64,000 nt of DNA from Okapia johnstoni (lineage: Eukaryota; Chordata; Mammalia; Artiodactyla; Giraffidae): positions 79,438,501 to 79,502,500 of the forward strand of contig CM044316.1 of assembly GCA_024291935.2 (NCBI GenBank), in the 5' to 3' direction. Below are positions 1-11,424 of the stretch, one piece after another; the first letter of the stretch is position 1, and each line of letters starts with the position of its first letter. A program made the position numbers and the translations under genes. Under the pieces are notes generated by a model, which saw nothing but the letters and a program-made list of their open reading frames with translations, did no database searches and was not told the origin of the DNA.

Positions 1-1638
1 AGGAATTATATATATATATAATTTATATGAATATTTCTGGATACACACACACTGAAGCATGTTCACGTATATGGCACCTCTCCCTGCCTGCCACGTGGTT
101 GAATTTTCCTGCCATCTATCTAGAGACCACTCTCACGTTCCCTGAGCCACAGTCTGTCCCTAAAACCCTCTCAAGTTCTCTCACACTTAGATTTGATTTA
201 AACTGGTTTGTGGTTCAGGTTAGGAATGTGGAGAGTTGTTTTTGTTATCAAAGCCTCATGTCAAAATATGGTGACCACAACTGCTTGTGTTTGTATATTT
301 GACTCTGTGAATTGGCAGAGAAGCTCAATTTTTCAAGGTGGTTTTGATTTTGTATATTTTTCATAATACACTGTTTTCTTCTAAAACCTCAAAAGCATTC
401 AGTTTGTTCTGAAAGAATGGTTTGTTCTTACTCATCTATCTTACAAAGCTGTACATGTACCATTCCATATTTTTTCCTGGAGGGAAATGAGCTTCTAGGG
501 AAAGTTTTGGGTTCCCTGAACCTGTCTTCTCCTCCTGGGATACAGCAGAAAAAGTGAGAATTTCCCTTTGTTCTCTTTGTCCCATTTACAGCCTGGCCAC
601 GCCCACTCCCTTGGGGTGAATCAAGGGCTCAGCCTTCTTTTGCTTCCTTTTTTTTTTTTAAATCTTTTCTAAGAATCTCACTTTCTTGTTAGTCTCCAGC
701 CTTGACCGTTGCTAGCCAAATTAGGAGAATGGTTAGTGAGGAAAATATCTTCCATGTTTTTCCAGATGGCCTATGTTAAAGGGCAAAGCACAGAGGATAC
801 CTTTTTTAGGCATTTAAAAAGAATTGCATATCTACTGTTAAATATTTGTTCATATTCTTTGCTTGGGAAAAACTTCATTATGATCTTCAGTGATCCTTTT
901 CTTAGACATTTTGAAAGTGTGCTGGACTCAGATGACACTACCAAATACAATTTGTTTCAGAATTATTATAATAGGTTCCATTTATTTAGTTCATGCTATG
1001 GGGAGACTCTTTACTCTTCAGTACGAACTTGCAAAATAGGGAACCAGTAGCTTCATTTCACATGTGGAAATTGAGGTCAGAAAGGTTAAGTAACTTGCCC
1101 ATGGAAACTCAGAGCCATGATTTGAGTATCAGCATTTGTTTGGTTAGAAGCATTTCTTATTCTTATTTGTATTATTATTTTCTTATTTTGCCCTCTATCA
1201 CTTTAGGATGCATTTAACCTAACTGTGTACTTGCCAGATTTATCCGCAAAAGCTTGGTTTTCAGTTTGTATTGTGATATTAATTCTTTTTTCAGAGACCC
1301 TCTGATGGAGATTTACTCTTTGGCTAAATTGTTCTATGTTTTTCACGGTTCTTTGGCTCTTAAAATGAAGTCTTTTTGTTAAGACAAATCTTAGGATAGG
1401 AATATCGTTGGGAGGGGGAAATTTAGTAGATAAATTTGATTAGCAAAAACTAATATAAAGTAGTTCAGTCTTATAATTGTCATGCTTAGAAAGAAGCTTG
1501 TTCACTTGTGCTTGTAATAGCATTTTAATTGTTCACTTCTCTATGCAGAGTGCCTAAACATTCATTTAACGTGTCTGTACTAACTGGAAAGCTTAGGTAG
1601 TTTGTGAGCATGCATTTCTGTTTTCTTCTCTTTATAAG
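1..1638 (+). other. Intron upstream of window exon 1
   Basis: AT-rich sequence with a short (TA)n run at about 6-22 and one degraded MIR. No exon-like open stretch between splice sites was found, and the small open frames here show no recognisable protein. Confidence 0.7.
1035..1130 (-). repeat. MIR SINE core fragment
   Basis: Contains the reverse-oriented MIR core, including aaattgaggtcagaaaggtt followed by aagtaacttgccc. It is old and diverged; the ends are approximate. Confidence 0.75.
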
Positions 1639-1862
1639 GTATGCATTCCCTTACATCGGGATGGAACTGATGGCCAGGCTACTGTCTACTGGAGTTTGAA
1701 GGCCTCCGGCTTTAATTCAGAAGCAGTGACCCTGGACGATGTAGGACCGTTTAACGGCTCTGTTGTGTTTTTATCTGGGCAGAGTGACACAACGATTAAC
1801 ATTACCATCAAAGCGGACGACATACCGGAAATGAATGAGACAGTAACACTTTCTCTAGACAG
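1639..1862 (+). CDS. ADGRV1: ADGRV1 window exon 1: end of a Calx-beta unit
   Basis: The acceptor is a pyrimidine tract ending in ttataag and the donor is AG|gtaata. The exon starts in phase 0 and ends after two bases of an Arg codon. It reads VCIPLHRDGTDG at the start, YWSL in the middle, and ends with ADDIPEMNE followed by VTLSLDR. DDIPE-x-NE is the acidic calcium-binding signature of Calx-beta. NGS and NIT are N-glycosylation sequons, as expected for an extracellular segment. The first strands of this unit must lie in an exon left of the window. Confidence 0.94.
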
Positions 1863-4364
1863 GTAATAATGAATTTAGGTAGCACTTAGTGACATGTATG
1901 TGTTCATGTTCTCTGAAATAATTTTATTTCTTTTCTTCATGTAAAGTATGGAGAATAATTCTTTTTCCACATAAAGTAAAAAGAAAAAACTAAGTAGATA
2001 ATGCTCTGCTGATCTGACTTTTCTGTTGTTTTACGATGGCTTTTGGTTAGATCATAAATACTATGACGTAGTCAACTCTTACCCTGCTACTTTTGTGAAT
2101 AAATGTTACATCGAGAATTTAAGGTATTAGATACATCTTAAACATAGCTAATATGTTGCTATGTTCAAACAATAGGCAGCGATAAATGCAAAGTGTTAGG
2201 TTAGGCAGATAGCTCTGCTGGCTTCATTTTCGTCAAGTAAGAGGATTAGAACTTTTTTGAGTCAGAAGAAACTGTTAATATTCATACAATGAATTTCTCT
2301 TTTTTATATGGAATTTAAATATTAAATAATACTTTTTTTTCCAAAGAATAAAAAAATAATACACATTTAAGGGGTATTTTTAAGTGATAGTAAGGATTTA
2401 CGTAACATTTCTCAAGTAAGTGATCTAGATCAAGAAAATACCAGGATCTCTCGAAGACAATTCTTCAGTAATTCATGAAATTCCAAAAATAAAAAAATAT
2501 TTTGCTTAATTGGTTTTAATTGAGTTAAAATTAAAACCAGCTTATCTACCATAGGTCTCTAAATTAAAGTTGATACATATTAAAAAAGCTAATGTGTGAT
2601 TTGAGGACTTAGGAAAATTTTCATCTTAGAAACAATAAAATTCATAGATGAATTCAGTGGTTCGATAAGTGTTATTTTGTACTATTTTAATCAAAACTGA
2701 AGTAGTAATAATCATCTTATGTAACCCCTGATCCTCTCCAAATTTTGCTCTCAGACTCTTACAGGTTTGTCTGTGTTGCTGTATTGTATAAATAAAAACA
2801 TATTTAATAAACCTTAGGAGTAGTTTTTATGTGAAAGAAAAAAATTCAGAATATAGGGAACTAATCTGTTGAATGTCTGCTGTTCATTTTGTTTGCTTTC
2901 ATAACCACATTGTGTTTCTTTTTTTAAAATAAAAATTAAAACAAAACAACAGCAAAATAGGCAAAGAAACCCAAAAAAGCAAGAACCAAATACTGTGCGT
3001 GCGTGTGCACGTACACACACACATACACAAAATCTAAATACTTACAGTTTTAATATATATTTTACGTTAAATCTTTTGGAAAGATATTTCATATGATAAG
3101 AAATTAGTGAAATGTAATGAAATGTAAATTGAAAATTATTGTTTTTTCACTTATGTCCTTTTTTTGTTTTAAGTTAGAGTGCTTTTTAAATCAGTGGACT
3201 GTCTTAAAAAGAAACTAAAGAAAAATGAACAGCAGCTATAAACCAAAGAGGCAGTAATCTATAGAGACTTTGTTAATTCAGTCGAGAGTTTCAACTCTGA
3301 ACTAAATGTGTAGCAAATTCATAAGTGACTATTCTTCATATTCTTTCAAAATAGTCATTTTTAACCTTATATAAATCTTTGAAATTAACTAAATTTAATT
3401 TTAAAGTATTTTTTTCTCTCTCTCTTTCCTGTGGGTTAAAGTAGTACGCCAGAAAGTATAAACCACAGGGATGAGGATTTCAGAAGTTATTGATTTCCTC
3501 TCTTTTCAAGTGGAAGAAATTAGTCCAAATTGATACTAAATTTTTTTAGCTCAATTAGTAACTAGCACATACTTGTATTATCTATGTGTGCGTGAACAAA
3601 TTACAATTCAGTCTTCTACTAAGACATATTGAAATAAATGTGACAATCAAATCCACAATTTAAAGTAAGGTATTTTGTCAAAACCTCCATCTCAAATTTG
3701 CAAATTTTTAACAAAACTAAAAGAATGAATGAATGCTAGTGTGATTATAGTAAGTTACAGTAAAATATTGCAAGAAAACACTTTATTCTGATATCATTTG
3801 TGATTTTCTTTTAATGTAAAAGTCAAATGAAAATTTTGTATATTTCTGTTAAATAGAGATAAAAGTTGCCCTAGTACTGAATGATTTATGATGCTTTTAA
3901 TACCATACTAATTAAAAATATTTTTAAGTTCTCTCCAGATCAGAAACAACTTTATTATGCCAGTTAATTTCAGGAAAATTTGCGACATATGTAGAATATA
4001 TAACTCCTTATTTATGGTATTATTTATTTGACTTGAAAAGTGAAACACTAGGGACTATACATTCTGACATGTTTCTCAAGGCTGTTTAAAAATGCAGCAC
4101 ATTGGAAATTTGGGAAAGTGTTTTTATTTCCTGATAGAAACTTATATTTAAGTAATATGTGTCATAATTAGAAGATGCAGTGACACCTTTTGCTTTCTTA
4201 AGTATATTCCTGTGCAGACGATGAAAGGTATATATTTCTCTGCTGATAAGAGTTTTTATTCTTTCCAAAAATAACTGGCTTCAGATCTGAGGATGTGGGG
4301 TTTTGATTATTTTTTTTTTTTGAAACCTAATTAAAACTACTAAGTAATTATGAGTCGGGCTGAA

Positions 4365-4930
4365 TGAAATTTGCTCAGCTGCTGGGGTTTTGTGAGCATG
4401 CACAGTGCTTGGCAGGCTCTAGCGCCTTGGAGCGGGCCTGGAAAGGAATGTCTTCAATGGGTCTTGACACGCTGGCTGGCCGTGGGGTCATCTTCCCTGA
4501 GTGGGAACTGCCGAACCTCTTGCTGGCATTTGTGAATAGCAAAGAACCCAGTGTGCGGAGTTCCCTTCAAGTGAATATGACCAGCTCGTGCAAGGGGGCG
4601 GGGGCGGGGGCAGAAAAGAAAGGCTTGCTTTAGCTTTCTTTTTACCCCGCCGTTGCCGTTTCTAGCAGTGTCAGTGAGGTTTTGGCAAATACTGTCTCCC
4701 GTCTCCCTCTCCCCCTCCCCCACCCCACACACACTGTGCTCTGTGTTGACAGGGTAGAAACCGAAAGGTTTGTCGTATATTTTGGGTAAGTGTACTGAAG
4801 AATGTCTGGTTTTGGGTGATTCAACATTTTGCTGTTGCATGCCAGTGTTTTGGACAAGGCTTCGGTTCTGCATGACTGCCGGCCCTGGGAAAGTTTGCTT
4901 GTCCACCTGCCTGTGCATGCTTTGTGTGTC
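4365..4930. other. GC-rich, GC-box and G-quadruplex-prone islet in an AT-rich intron
   Basis: Base composition shifts sharply towards GC compared with both flanks. At 4594-4610 there are three runs of five G separated by single C, resembling overlapping GC boxes. At 4698-4726 the minus strand has five or more G runs, a strong quadruplex pattern. CpGs are present but scattered. No repeat family was recognised. It could be a regulatory element or an internal promoter; this is inference from composition only. Confidence 0.4.
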
Positions 4931-5930
4931 CATTTATCTTCTAATGATAAGCTTATCTGAAGTTTTTTGTTTTGGTATTAACAGTTTCAAATTATGAATA
5001 CTATTAAGATAGCTGATAAAAATTTTGAGAATTTATGTAATTACATATTTTGAAGAACTTAAAATTTTTAGCTTTCCTGATAATGTATGTATAACCAAGA
5101 AAACAATTAGTGTCCTTTCCTTGTGCAGTTCTTACTTAACATCTTTTATGAATCTTGTGGTTGTTTCACAAAGAATTCAGAAGCAGAGCACTCATTTCTT
5201 CCACTGATTTTTGAGTGCGTTTAAGCAGTTTCTTGCCTGCATTCTCTTAATTGTTGGGTAAAGAACTTTTCAAAACTTGGCCTTTTTTCCAAAAGGGTAG
5301 CATTTTTTAAGAAAGCTTAAAAATAAGTTCACTTGTTTAATGCTCAGAATGGAATTTTATATTCACATTCTGATCCTGTTTTTGTCTCAGCTTATATGGA
5401 CATAGGATGTTTTAATTAATAAAAATATTGACGTAAATGAAATATGGGCAAATTTACTATGAGAATCATATTAATAATAGAAAAAGCCTAGCTGTCTTAT
5501 TATTTTGATTATATCTTCTGTGGCCACTAGTATGCTAGGTATTGGTTGGCAGATTTCCAAAAACTGGGGAAGGATGTTAATTCAGATTCTCTGTTACACA
5601 GGAAATGTGTTGTTCTTTCTACATATTAATTGTGGCTGCATTGTAATTTTGAGGTTTGATCAGGGTACTTTTTAATTCAATAGAACGTGACATTTGGAAA
5701 GGTTTAGAAGAGCCTGTGGGATTGAGAATTCTCAAAGAGTATGCTGGCTTTTAAACCCTCAGAGCCTTACAGTTTTAGTCCCTTTGATCATTTTAATTAT
5801 AGGCTGAACATAAAAACCAGAAATAAAAAAAAATCTTGTTTTAATATGTTCTTTTGAGATTTGTATAGGAATTGCTATAGCGTATCATATATTTCAGATC
5901 CATTCTATTCTATTTTTTCATGATGTCCTA

Positions 5931-6009
5931 CTTTTTCTTTTATTATAAAAGAAATATTATTTATTTATATTTATTATTTATAATATTTCTTTTATAATAA
6001 AAGAAAAAG
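5931..6009. repeat. Perfect 30-bp inverted repeat with 19-bp spacer
   Basis: The left arm 5931-5960 and right arm 5980-6009 are exact reverse complements over 30 bases. The spacer is 5961-5979. Both arms and loop are almost pure A/T. No known MITE family was recognised. Confidence 0.9.
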
Positions 6010-6582
6010 CATAAGGTTAAAGTCAGGGTGAGCAGAATCCTACTGAAGGTCATGAAATATTTCTGAAATCTAATTACAACTTTGTTTTTGGTCATTGTGT
6101 CTTGCTTTATAGTCCAAGCAATTATCCAACTTGTATTCAATTAGTATAATCTTATGTAATGAGTTTTTAAAAAACAAATTCAAGTGTATGTAAAATTTAA
6201 ACAATTTTATTTAAATTACTTTAAAACTAATATTACAAGTTAAATTTCTCTAAAACTGGAAACAAGTCTATAAATTTGATACTACTTTATAAAATATATT
6301 TAAACTTTCAATTACTGTATTTTTAGCATACATATGCAGTGTTTGTTTTCAATCAAATATAAAAGATACAATGGATTCAGAAAGAGAAGTTCTCCCATAA
6401 GTGTAATCAGTGAAACTGTTTTGATCTTACATGATTTTAATATACTTAAATTCAGTTTAAGTTTTAACTTCTAGTAACCTTCATATCCATTATCTGAAAG
6501 TGTTACAAATATTGTAAGTAAGACTTCAAACAGAAGTAAGTTTATAGGTAGTGGATACTTTTCCCCTCACTGTTTTCTCCAG

Positions 6583-6709
6583 GGTCAGTGTGGAAAACCA
6601 AGTGCTGAAATCTGGATATACAAGCCGTGACTTAATTATTTTGGAAAATGATGATCCTGGGGGAGTTTTTGAATTTTCTCCTGCTTCCAGAGGACCCTAT
6701 ATTATAAAA
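6583..6709 (+). CDS. ADGRV1: ADGRV1 window exon 2: Calx-beta junction
   Basis: The acceptor is tgttttctccag and the donor AAA|gtaagt. The first base completes the Arg codon from exon 1. The exon finishes one Calx-beta unit with LIILENDDPGG, the usual NDDPxG terminator, and opens the next with VFEFSPASRG. It ends in phase 0. The upstream intron is 4.7 kb. Confidence 0.95.
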
Positions 6710-7343
6710 GTAAGTATGAAAGAAACTTCAGTCTGTTCTGTACTCACAACCTCAGAAGAGCAATTTCAAAGGATTTGAACTTTTGTGGACTTTTTTCCCT
6801 ATCCTTTTTGTGGTACTTTACTGGAAAGAACATAGTCATCATCATTATTATTGGTATAATCATATAGATAACATATAATTAGGATCTGTTATGTTCTAGT
6901 CACTGTTCTAAGCAGTCTGTGCTATATTTCAGTGTGAGACACATTGGCACTTCTAGCTGAGCCTTACACAAATTGCTTAAAGTTGTGATGCAAACCTGTT
7001 CAGTCTGAATTCAGAGTATGGGATTATTTCTTTTAATACAGTTTTGAAAAAGTACTTTCCATTTACAGTTATTGCACAATATTGGCTATATTCCCCACGC
7101 TGTGCAGTTTGTCCTTGAGCCTCTCTTGTACCCAGTAGTTTGGACCTCCTATCCCCGACCCCTCTCTTGCCCTCACTCCACTAGTAACTGCTAGTTCTCT
7201 GTATATGAGCCTGCTTCTTTTTTGTTATATTCACTAGTTTGTTGTATTTTTGGATTCCACATTTAAGTGGTATCATACATTCTTTGTCTTTCTCTGTCTG
7301 ACTTATTTCACTTAGCATAATGCCCTCTAAGCCCATTCACGTT

Positions 7344-7548
7344 GTGTGTTAGTTGCTCAGTTGTGTCCCACTCTTTGTGACCCCATGGACTGTAGCCCAC
7401 CAGGTTCCTCTGTCCTTGGGATTTTCCAGGCAAGAATACTGGAGTGGGTTGCCTTCCCTTCTCCAGGGGGTCTTCTTGACCCAGGGATTGAACCTGGGTC
7501 TCCTGCATTGCAGGCAGATTCTTTATCATCTGAGCCACCAGGGAAGCC
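7344..7548 (-). mobile_element. Bov-tA SINE
   Basis: Full-length-looking tRNA-headed ruminant SINE in reverse, from the gttagttgctcag tail motif to the gagccaccagggaagcc head. It is nested inside the L1 fragment. Confidence 0.93.
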
Positions 7549-7601
7549 ATTTGGCAAATGGCAAAATTTCTTTCTTTTTGATGACTGAGTAGTATTCCAT
7601 T

Positions 7602-7603
7602 CA

Positions 7604-7648
<45 letters not shown>
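7602..7648. repeat. (CT)n(CA)n microsatellite
   Basis: A short CT run leads into an uninterrupted CA run of about 17 units, probably length-variable between individuals. It lies about 130 bases upstream of exon 3. Confidence 0.95.
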
Positions 7649-7652
<4 letters not shown>

Positions 7653-7775
7653 TATCTTTACCATTCATCTGTTGAGGGACACTTTTGTATCTTAGTAATT
7701 ATAAATAATGCTTCCATGAACATTCGGGTGCATGTATCTTTTTGAATTTCATCAATTTTTTTTTTTTTTTTTAAG

Positions 7776-7961
7776 GAAGGAGAATCTGTAGAGCTCCACA
7801 TCATCCGATATAGGGGAGCACTGGTTAAGCAGTTTCTTCACTATCGAATAGAGCCAAGAGATAGCAATGAATTCTATGGCAACACAGGAGTACTGGAATT
7901 TAAACCTGGGGAAAGGGAGATTGTAATCACCTTGCTGACAAGATTGGATGGGATACCAGAG
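7776..7961 (+). CDS. ADGRV1: ADGRV1 window exon 3: Calx-beta core
   Basis: The exon is 62 whole codons (phase 0 at both ends), so skipping it would keep the frame. It begins EGESVELHIIR and ends LDGIPE just before the donor GAG|gtatgg. A central FKPGEREIVITL matches the strand before the acidic loop of Calx-beta. The acceptor tract is a long run of T that lies directly beside L1-derived sequence, which is unusual for this gene. Confidence 0.95.
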
Positions 7962-8696
7962 GTATGGGATTTTATTTTTTTCTTGTGCCTTTGTGGAAAG
8001 TTGATAGTATTTAGTATGTTATGAATATAAATAGTTTGAACGTTGGCAAGGAAATACAGGAAAGGAGGCAGGCAGGAAAAGATAAAGGAAGTACTTATGT
8101 TTGGAAACTAAAAATACAAGCTTCAAAAACAAAGTAAGACTCATACCAATTTGAATTGTCCATTCTTACATAAAATGATAGCAGACAATCTGAAACTTAT
8201 TAGTTTTCATCTCTTTGTAGCTTTATATATGTTAAACATTGTTTTATATAATCTCTATTGACTGAACTTTCAGGATGTGGTTTCAAACTGAGGAACTTTT
8301 TCTGTAAAATCACTCTTTTAAAGAAAATAAATTTAAGTTTTAAATATACTAAGAGAACCAGATATTGTTCCATTATGTATGTACATCATTGCATATGTAG
8401 CTTTTAAATTAATTTAATTTTATTAATTTAAATGACTGGGACATCAGTGATAAGATCCAGTCTCCTTACTATTTTGATGATTTGTCTTTTCCATTTTTGA
8501 ACAATGTGTATTTATATCTGATATCTCTCTTAATTGATGAAAAAATGTTAACAATTAAAAAAAAATCAGCTTTGTTTTTTTCAGTGAGTTCATCGTAGTG
8601 AAAAATTGATGGTATTAATACTCTTGAATATGTATCTTTATTTGCTCTGAAATTTTCAACTTTTATTATTTTCCTAATTTGACATGCTCACTTTAG
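7962..8696 (+). other. Intron between window exons 3 and 4
   Basis: AT-rich, with no recognised repeat. A small A/T inverted repeat lies near 8400-8435. Nothing else seen. Confidence 0.7.
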
Positions 8697-8877
8697 TTGG
8701 ATGAACACTATTGGGTGGTCCTCACCAGCCACGGTGAACAGGAAAGCAAGTTGGGAAGTGCTACGGTTGTCAACATAACGATTCTAAAAAATGATGATCC
8801 TCACGGGATTATAGAATTTGTTTCTGATGATCTAATTGTTATGATAAATGAAAGTAAAGGAGACGATACCTATAGTG
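8697..8877 (+). CDS. ADGRV1: ADGRV1 window exon 4: Calx-beta end and next start
   Basis: It continues the acidic loop split by the previous intron (IPE|LDEHYWVVL), then gives the terminator ILKNDDPHG and the start of the next unit, IIEFVSDDLIVMINESKG. NIT and NES are sequons. It starts in phase 0 and ends one base into an Ala codon at the donor G|gtaatt. Confidence 0.95.
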
Positions 8878-9808
8878 GTAATTTATTCTGCTTCTTATAT
8901 TCCGTTAGTGTTTACTGAAGAAGAGATTTGCCATTTTTTAAATTTATTTCTTTAGTAGATAGTTATTTTTAGTTGTCCAGCTGCTTAGAAATTACACATG
9001 ATGCAGAAATTAGTGTTTTAAAAATCATGTTTAAGATTGTAATTTTTATTTCTTATATAGTATTGTGATGATGATGACTCAGACGGTAAAGAATCTGCCT
9101 GCAGTGCAGGAGACCTGGGTTCAATCCCTGGGTTGGGAAGATCCATTGGAGAAGGGTATGGCCACCCACTCCATTATTTTTGCCTGGAGAATTCCATGGA
9201 CAGAGGAGCCTGGTGGGCCTACAGTCCATGGGGTCGCAAAGAGTCAGATACGATTGAGTGGCTAACACATACATTGTGATGATACTAACGACTTCAGTTA
9301 TATTTTGATTTCCATTAACCATATGCAGTAGAACTCAAACATTCAAAAGAATGAGTTGAGTCAAATAGGAAAAGCTGTGAAACTGAGAGTTACATCTGGG
9401 GAACTCTTGCAGTGGCATGAAATGAGATGTAGTTTATCTTTAGAGCCACGTCCGTCTGGATAAGAAAATCGCTTTTGAGTGTGCAGCTTACTCAGACTCT
9501 CTTTAGCAAATACCCTTATAGGACTTTGTGACAGATGTACCTAGTCACCATTCCCTTCCCTGTGCTGAGTGACTTTTAAGATCTCAGACTGTGGTAGCAA
9601 AGACTGAGTTCATTTATTTTATCAATTGTATAGCTATAGAGGAAAGACTGGGTTCATTTATATATACCTTGAGGCTGGGCTGAGCAAATAGTTGATTTTT
9701 ATTGAAAAGGGGGCTTATTTTTACTTTGCTTTGATCAATTTCTTTACTCATCATTTTAAAATTGTTTACTATGTGATCTTATATGTTCTACCCATTTGTA
9801 TTTCACAG
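8878..9808 (+). other. Intron between window exons 4 and 5
   Basis: Holds one Bov-tA SINE (9073-9272). The remainder, 9284-9808, is unrecognised single-copy-looking sequence. Confidence 0.7.
9073..9272 (+). mobile_element. Bov-tA SINE with perfect target-site duplication
   Basis: Runs from the head (gactcagacggtaaagaatc) to the tail (gagtggctaacacatac). The 11-bp duplication attgtgatgat is at 9062-9072 and 9273-9283. Confidence 0.95.
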
Positions 9809-9972
9809 CTGTTTATGGTGTAATAAGAAATCGAGGCAGCTTTGGTGATGTTAACGTGTCATGGGTTGTTAGTCCAGATTTTACGCAAGACGTGTTTCCT
9901 ATCCGGGCGACTATTTTCTTTGGAGACCAGGAATTTTTAAAAAATATCACCATTTATTCCCTTCCAGATGAG
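9809..9972 (+). CDS. ADGRV1: ADGRV1 window exon 5: Calx-beta core
   Basis: The acceptor is tgtatttcacag; the first two bases finish the Ala codon. The exon reads VYGVIRNRGSFGDVNVSW, the typical R-x-x-G-x-x-G-x-V-x-V-x-W strand pair of Calx-beta, and ends with YSLPDE at the donor GAG|gtaaat. Sequons NVS and NIT are present. It ends in phase 0. Confidence 0.95.
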
Positions 9973-11300
9973 GTAAATGTTACATATTTAACTCTTTTTG
10001 TTGTTTAATAGTTATTTTTTAATCGAATATTAAACATCTGGTAATTCACTTTGCCATGAGAGTATGTGATAAAGAACTCAGGTATAATGTCTTGACTGTA
10101 AACCAAAGTGATTCCCAGGTGGCTCAGTGGTAAAGAATCTGCCTACCAATGCAGGAGATGCCAGAGATGCCAGTTTGATCCCTGGATCGGGACGATCCCC
10201 TGGAATAGGAAATGACAACCCTGTTCTGTGTTCTTGCTGGCAAAATCCCATGGACAGAGGAGGCTGGTGGGTGATAGTTGGTGGCGTCACAGAGTCGGAC
10301 ATGACTGAGTGACTGAGCGCACACACACACATAAGTCAAAGTAGAAATGTTATTTTTGGTTCCCCACAGTTATGTTTAACTTTTAGAACTGATAGTAGCT
10401 GGTGACACTGCCTAGTTGTCAAATATCAGAGAGTCACGCTTGTGAGAGAGGTTGTCAAGTGCTTGGTTTGTACTTAAGGCCCTTTGAGAATGAGAGCGCG
10501 ATCTACTGAGTACACTAGGGTGCATGCAGATTCAGGACATTGGTCCAGGTGGATGGTGGACTCAGCGTAATGCAGAGAAAAAACTTAGTAATAACGGAAT
10601 GGACCTGTCTGAGGGGAACTGCACTTCAAATAGGTATGGAAACCTGTCTCCTTTCCCTCACATTCCTGCCTCCAGAGACAAAATTCCAACACTCTTCCGT
10701 TTTAGGATGCGGAGAAGACCAAGTCACACGGATGAGGAGAAAGCGAAACAGAATCCACGTGGGGAGGCATATAGGCTCAGAGATGTGGGGAGTCTCACCT
10801 TGTTAGGGCAGGGGAACGAGGTCTTTTGTGATGCACTTCCGTGAAACTTAAGTAAGGTTTATAAGGGGCCGTTGAAAGCTAACTGAACCTTTGTTACTAT
10901 TACGATTTCTGTTCTAAATGTGTCCAAAGGTTATTTTTCTGTTCCACTGTTTTCCCTTAAAAACAACATATAGCCCATTTTCTTACAGAAAAAAAAAACT
11001 TAAGCTATGTAGTATTTCTCTTTTTAACCTGGTGTAAGGCAAAAATACCTCTGTTTCCATTACATTTTATAGTGAGTCAGAATAAGGTGGCTGTTTGGAT
11101 GAACGTATGTTGAAGTTTTGAAGGGTTCTGATTCTTACTTGAATAATTTAGGGTGGTTCTGCTCAGAAGTGGAAATGAACATTAATGCTATTATTAGTAA
11201 AGATATTTTTTAACAAAAGATGAAACAATTTAGGTATATGTAGTGGAATTATTTGTACAGATTGCCTGACTAAAAAGCGTGTATAACATTTTTCCAAAAG
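9973..11300 (+). other. Intron between window exons 5 and 6
   Basis: Contains a Bov-tA SINE at 10110-10332. The stretch 10430-10860 is less AT-rich with a few CpGs and may be a decayed old repeat, but I could not name a family. Open frames there (about 100 codons) look like chance. Confidence 0.6.
10110..10332 (+). mobile_element. Bov-tA SINE
   Basis: The head ggtggctcagtggtaaagaa and tail gactgagtgactgagcgcac are clear, followed by a short CA run. It carries a small internal duplication (gagatgccagagatgccag) near the B box. Confidence 0.93.
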
Positions 11301-11424
11301 ATTCCAGAGGAAATGGAGGAATTTACCATTATCCTACTTAATGCCACCGGAGGAGCTAAACTAGGAAATAAAACTACTGCTACTCTGAGGATTAGAAGAA
11401 ATGATGACCCCGTTTATTTTGCAG
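11301..11424 (+). CDS. ADGRV1: ADGRV1 window exon 6: Calx-beta end
   Basis: It resumes the acidic loop as IPEEMEEFTIILLNATGG and ends with the terminator RRNDDPVYFA. The Gly of NDDPxG is replaced by a Tyr in this unit. Sequons NAT and NKT are present. The donor G|gtggta departs from the common gtaagt or gtgagt form. The exon ends in phase 1. Confidence 0.95.

Larger units (their letters stand above)
1863..6582 (+). other. Intron between window exons 1 and 2
   Basis: Mostly AT-rich single-copy-looking sequence with small inverted repeats, such as an 11-bp arm pair at 2511-2521 and 2529-2539. Two parts stand out and are listed separately: a GC-rich islet at 4365-4930 and a perfect hairpin at 5931-6009. 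No ruminant SINE or LINE was recognised in this intron, which is unusual for this window. Confidence 0.65.
7060..7770 (-). repeat. L1 LINE fragment, interrupted
   Basis: Reverse-oriented mammalian L1 is recognisable from cttagcataatgccctctaa, gagtagtattccattc, ccattcatctgttgaggga and gcatgtatctttttgaattt. It is split by a Bov-tA SINE and a dinucleotide repeat and runs to within about 20 bases of the exon 3 acceptor. Confidence 0.8.

Noticed and set aside
709..1050. 113-codon frame left of the first exon
   Set aside because: It overlaps a MIR, has no domain, and is not needed to continue the frame.
4454..4933. 159-codon minus-strand frame in the GC-rich islet
   Set aside because: No recognisable domain. 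Open length is explained by low stop density in GC-rich DNA. No splice or promoter evidence.
7613..7648. Alternating CA run as possible Z-DNA regulatory element
   Set aside because: Ordinary microsatellite length; no further evidence.
9073..9272. tRNA-like B box and head sequence, as in all Bov-tA copies
   Set aside because: These are SINE heads derived from tRNA. No copy can fold a complete cloverleaf with its own terminus, so no tRNA gene was called.
10524..10844. Overlapping frames of about 100 codons in an intron
   Set aside because: Two frames open over the same stretch, no similarity seen, not joined to the ADGRV1 frame.
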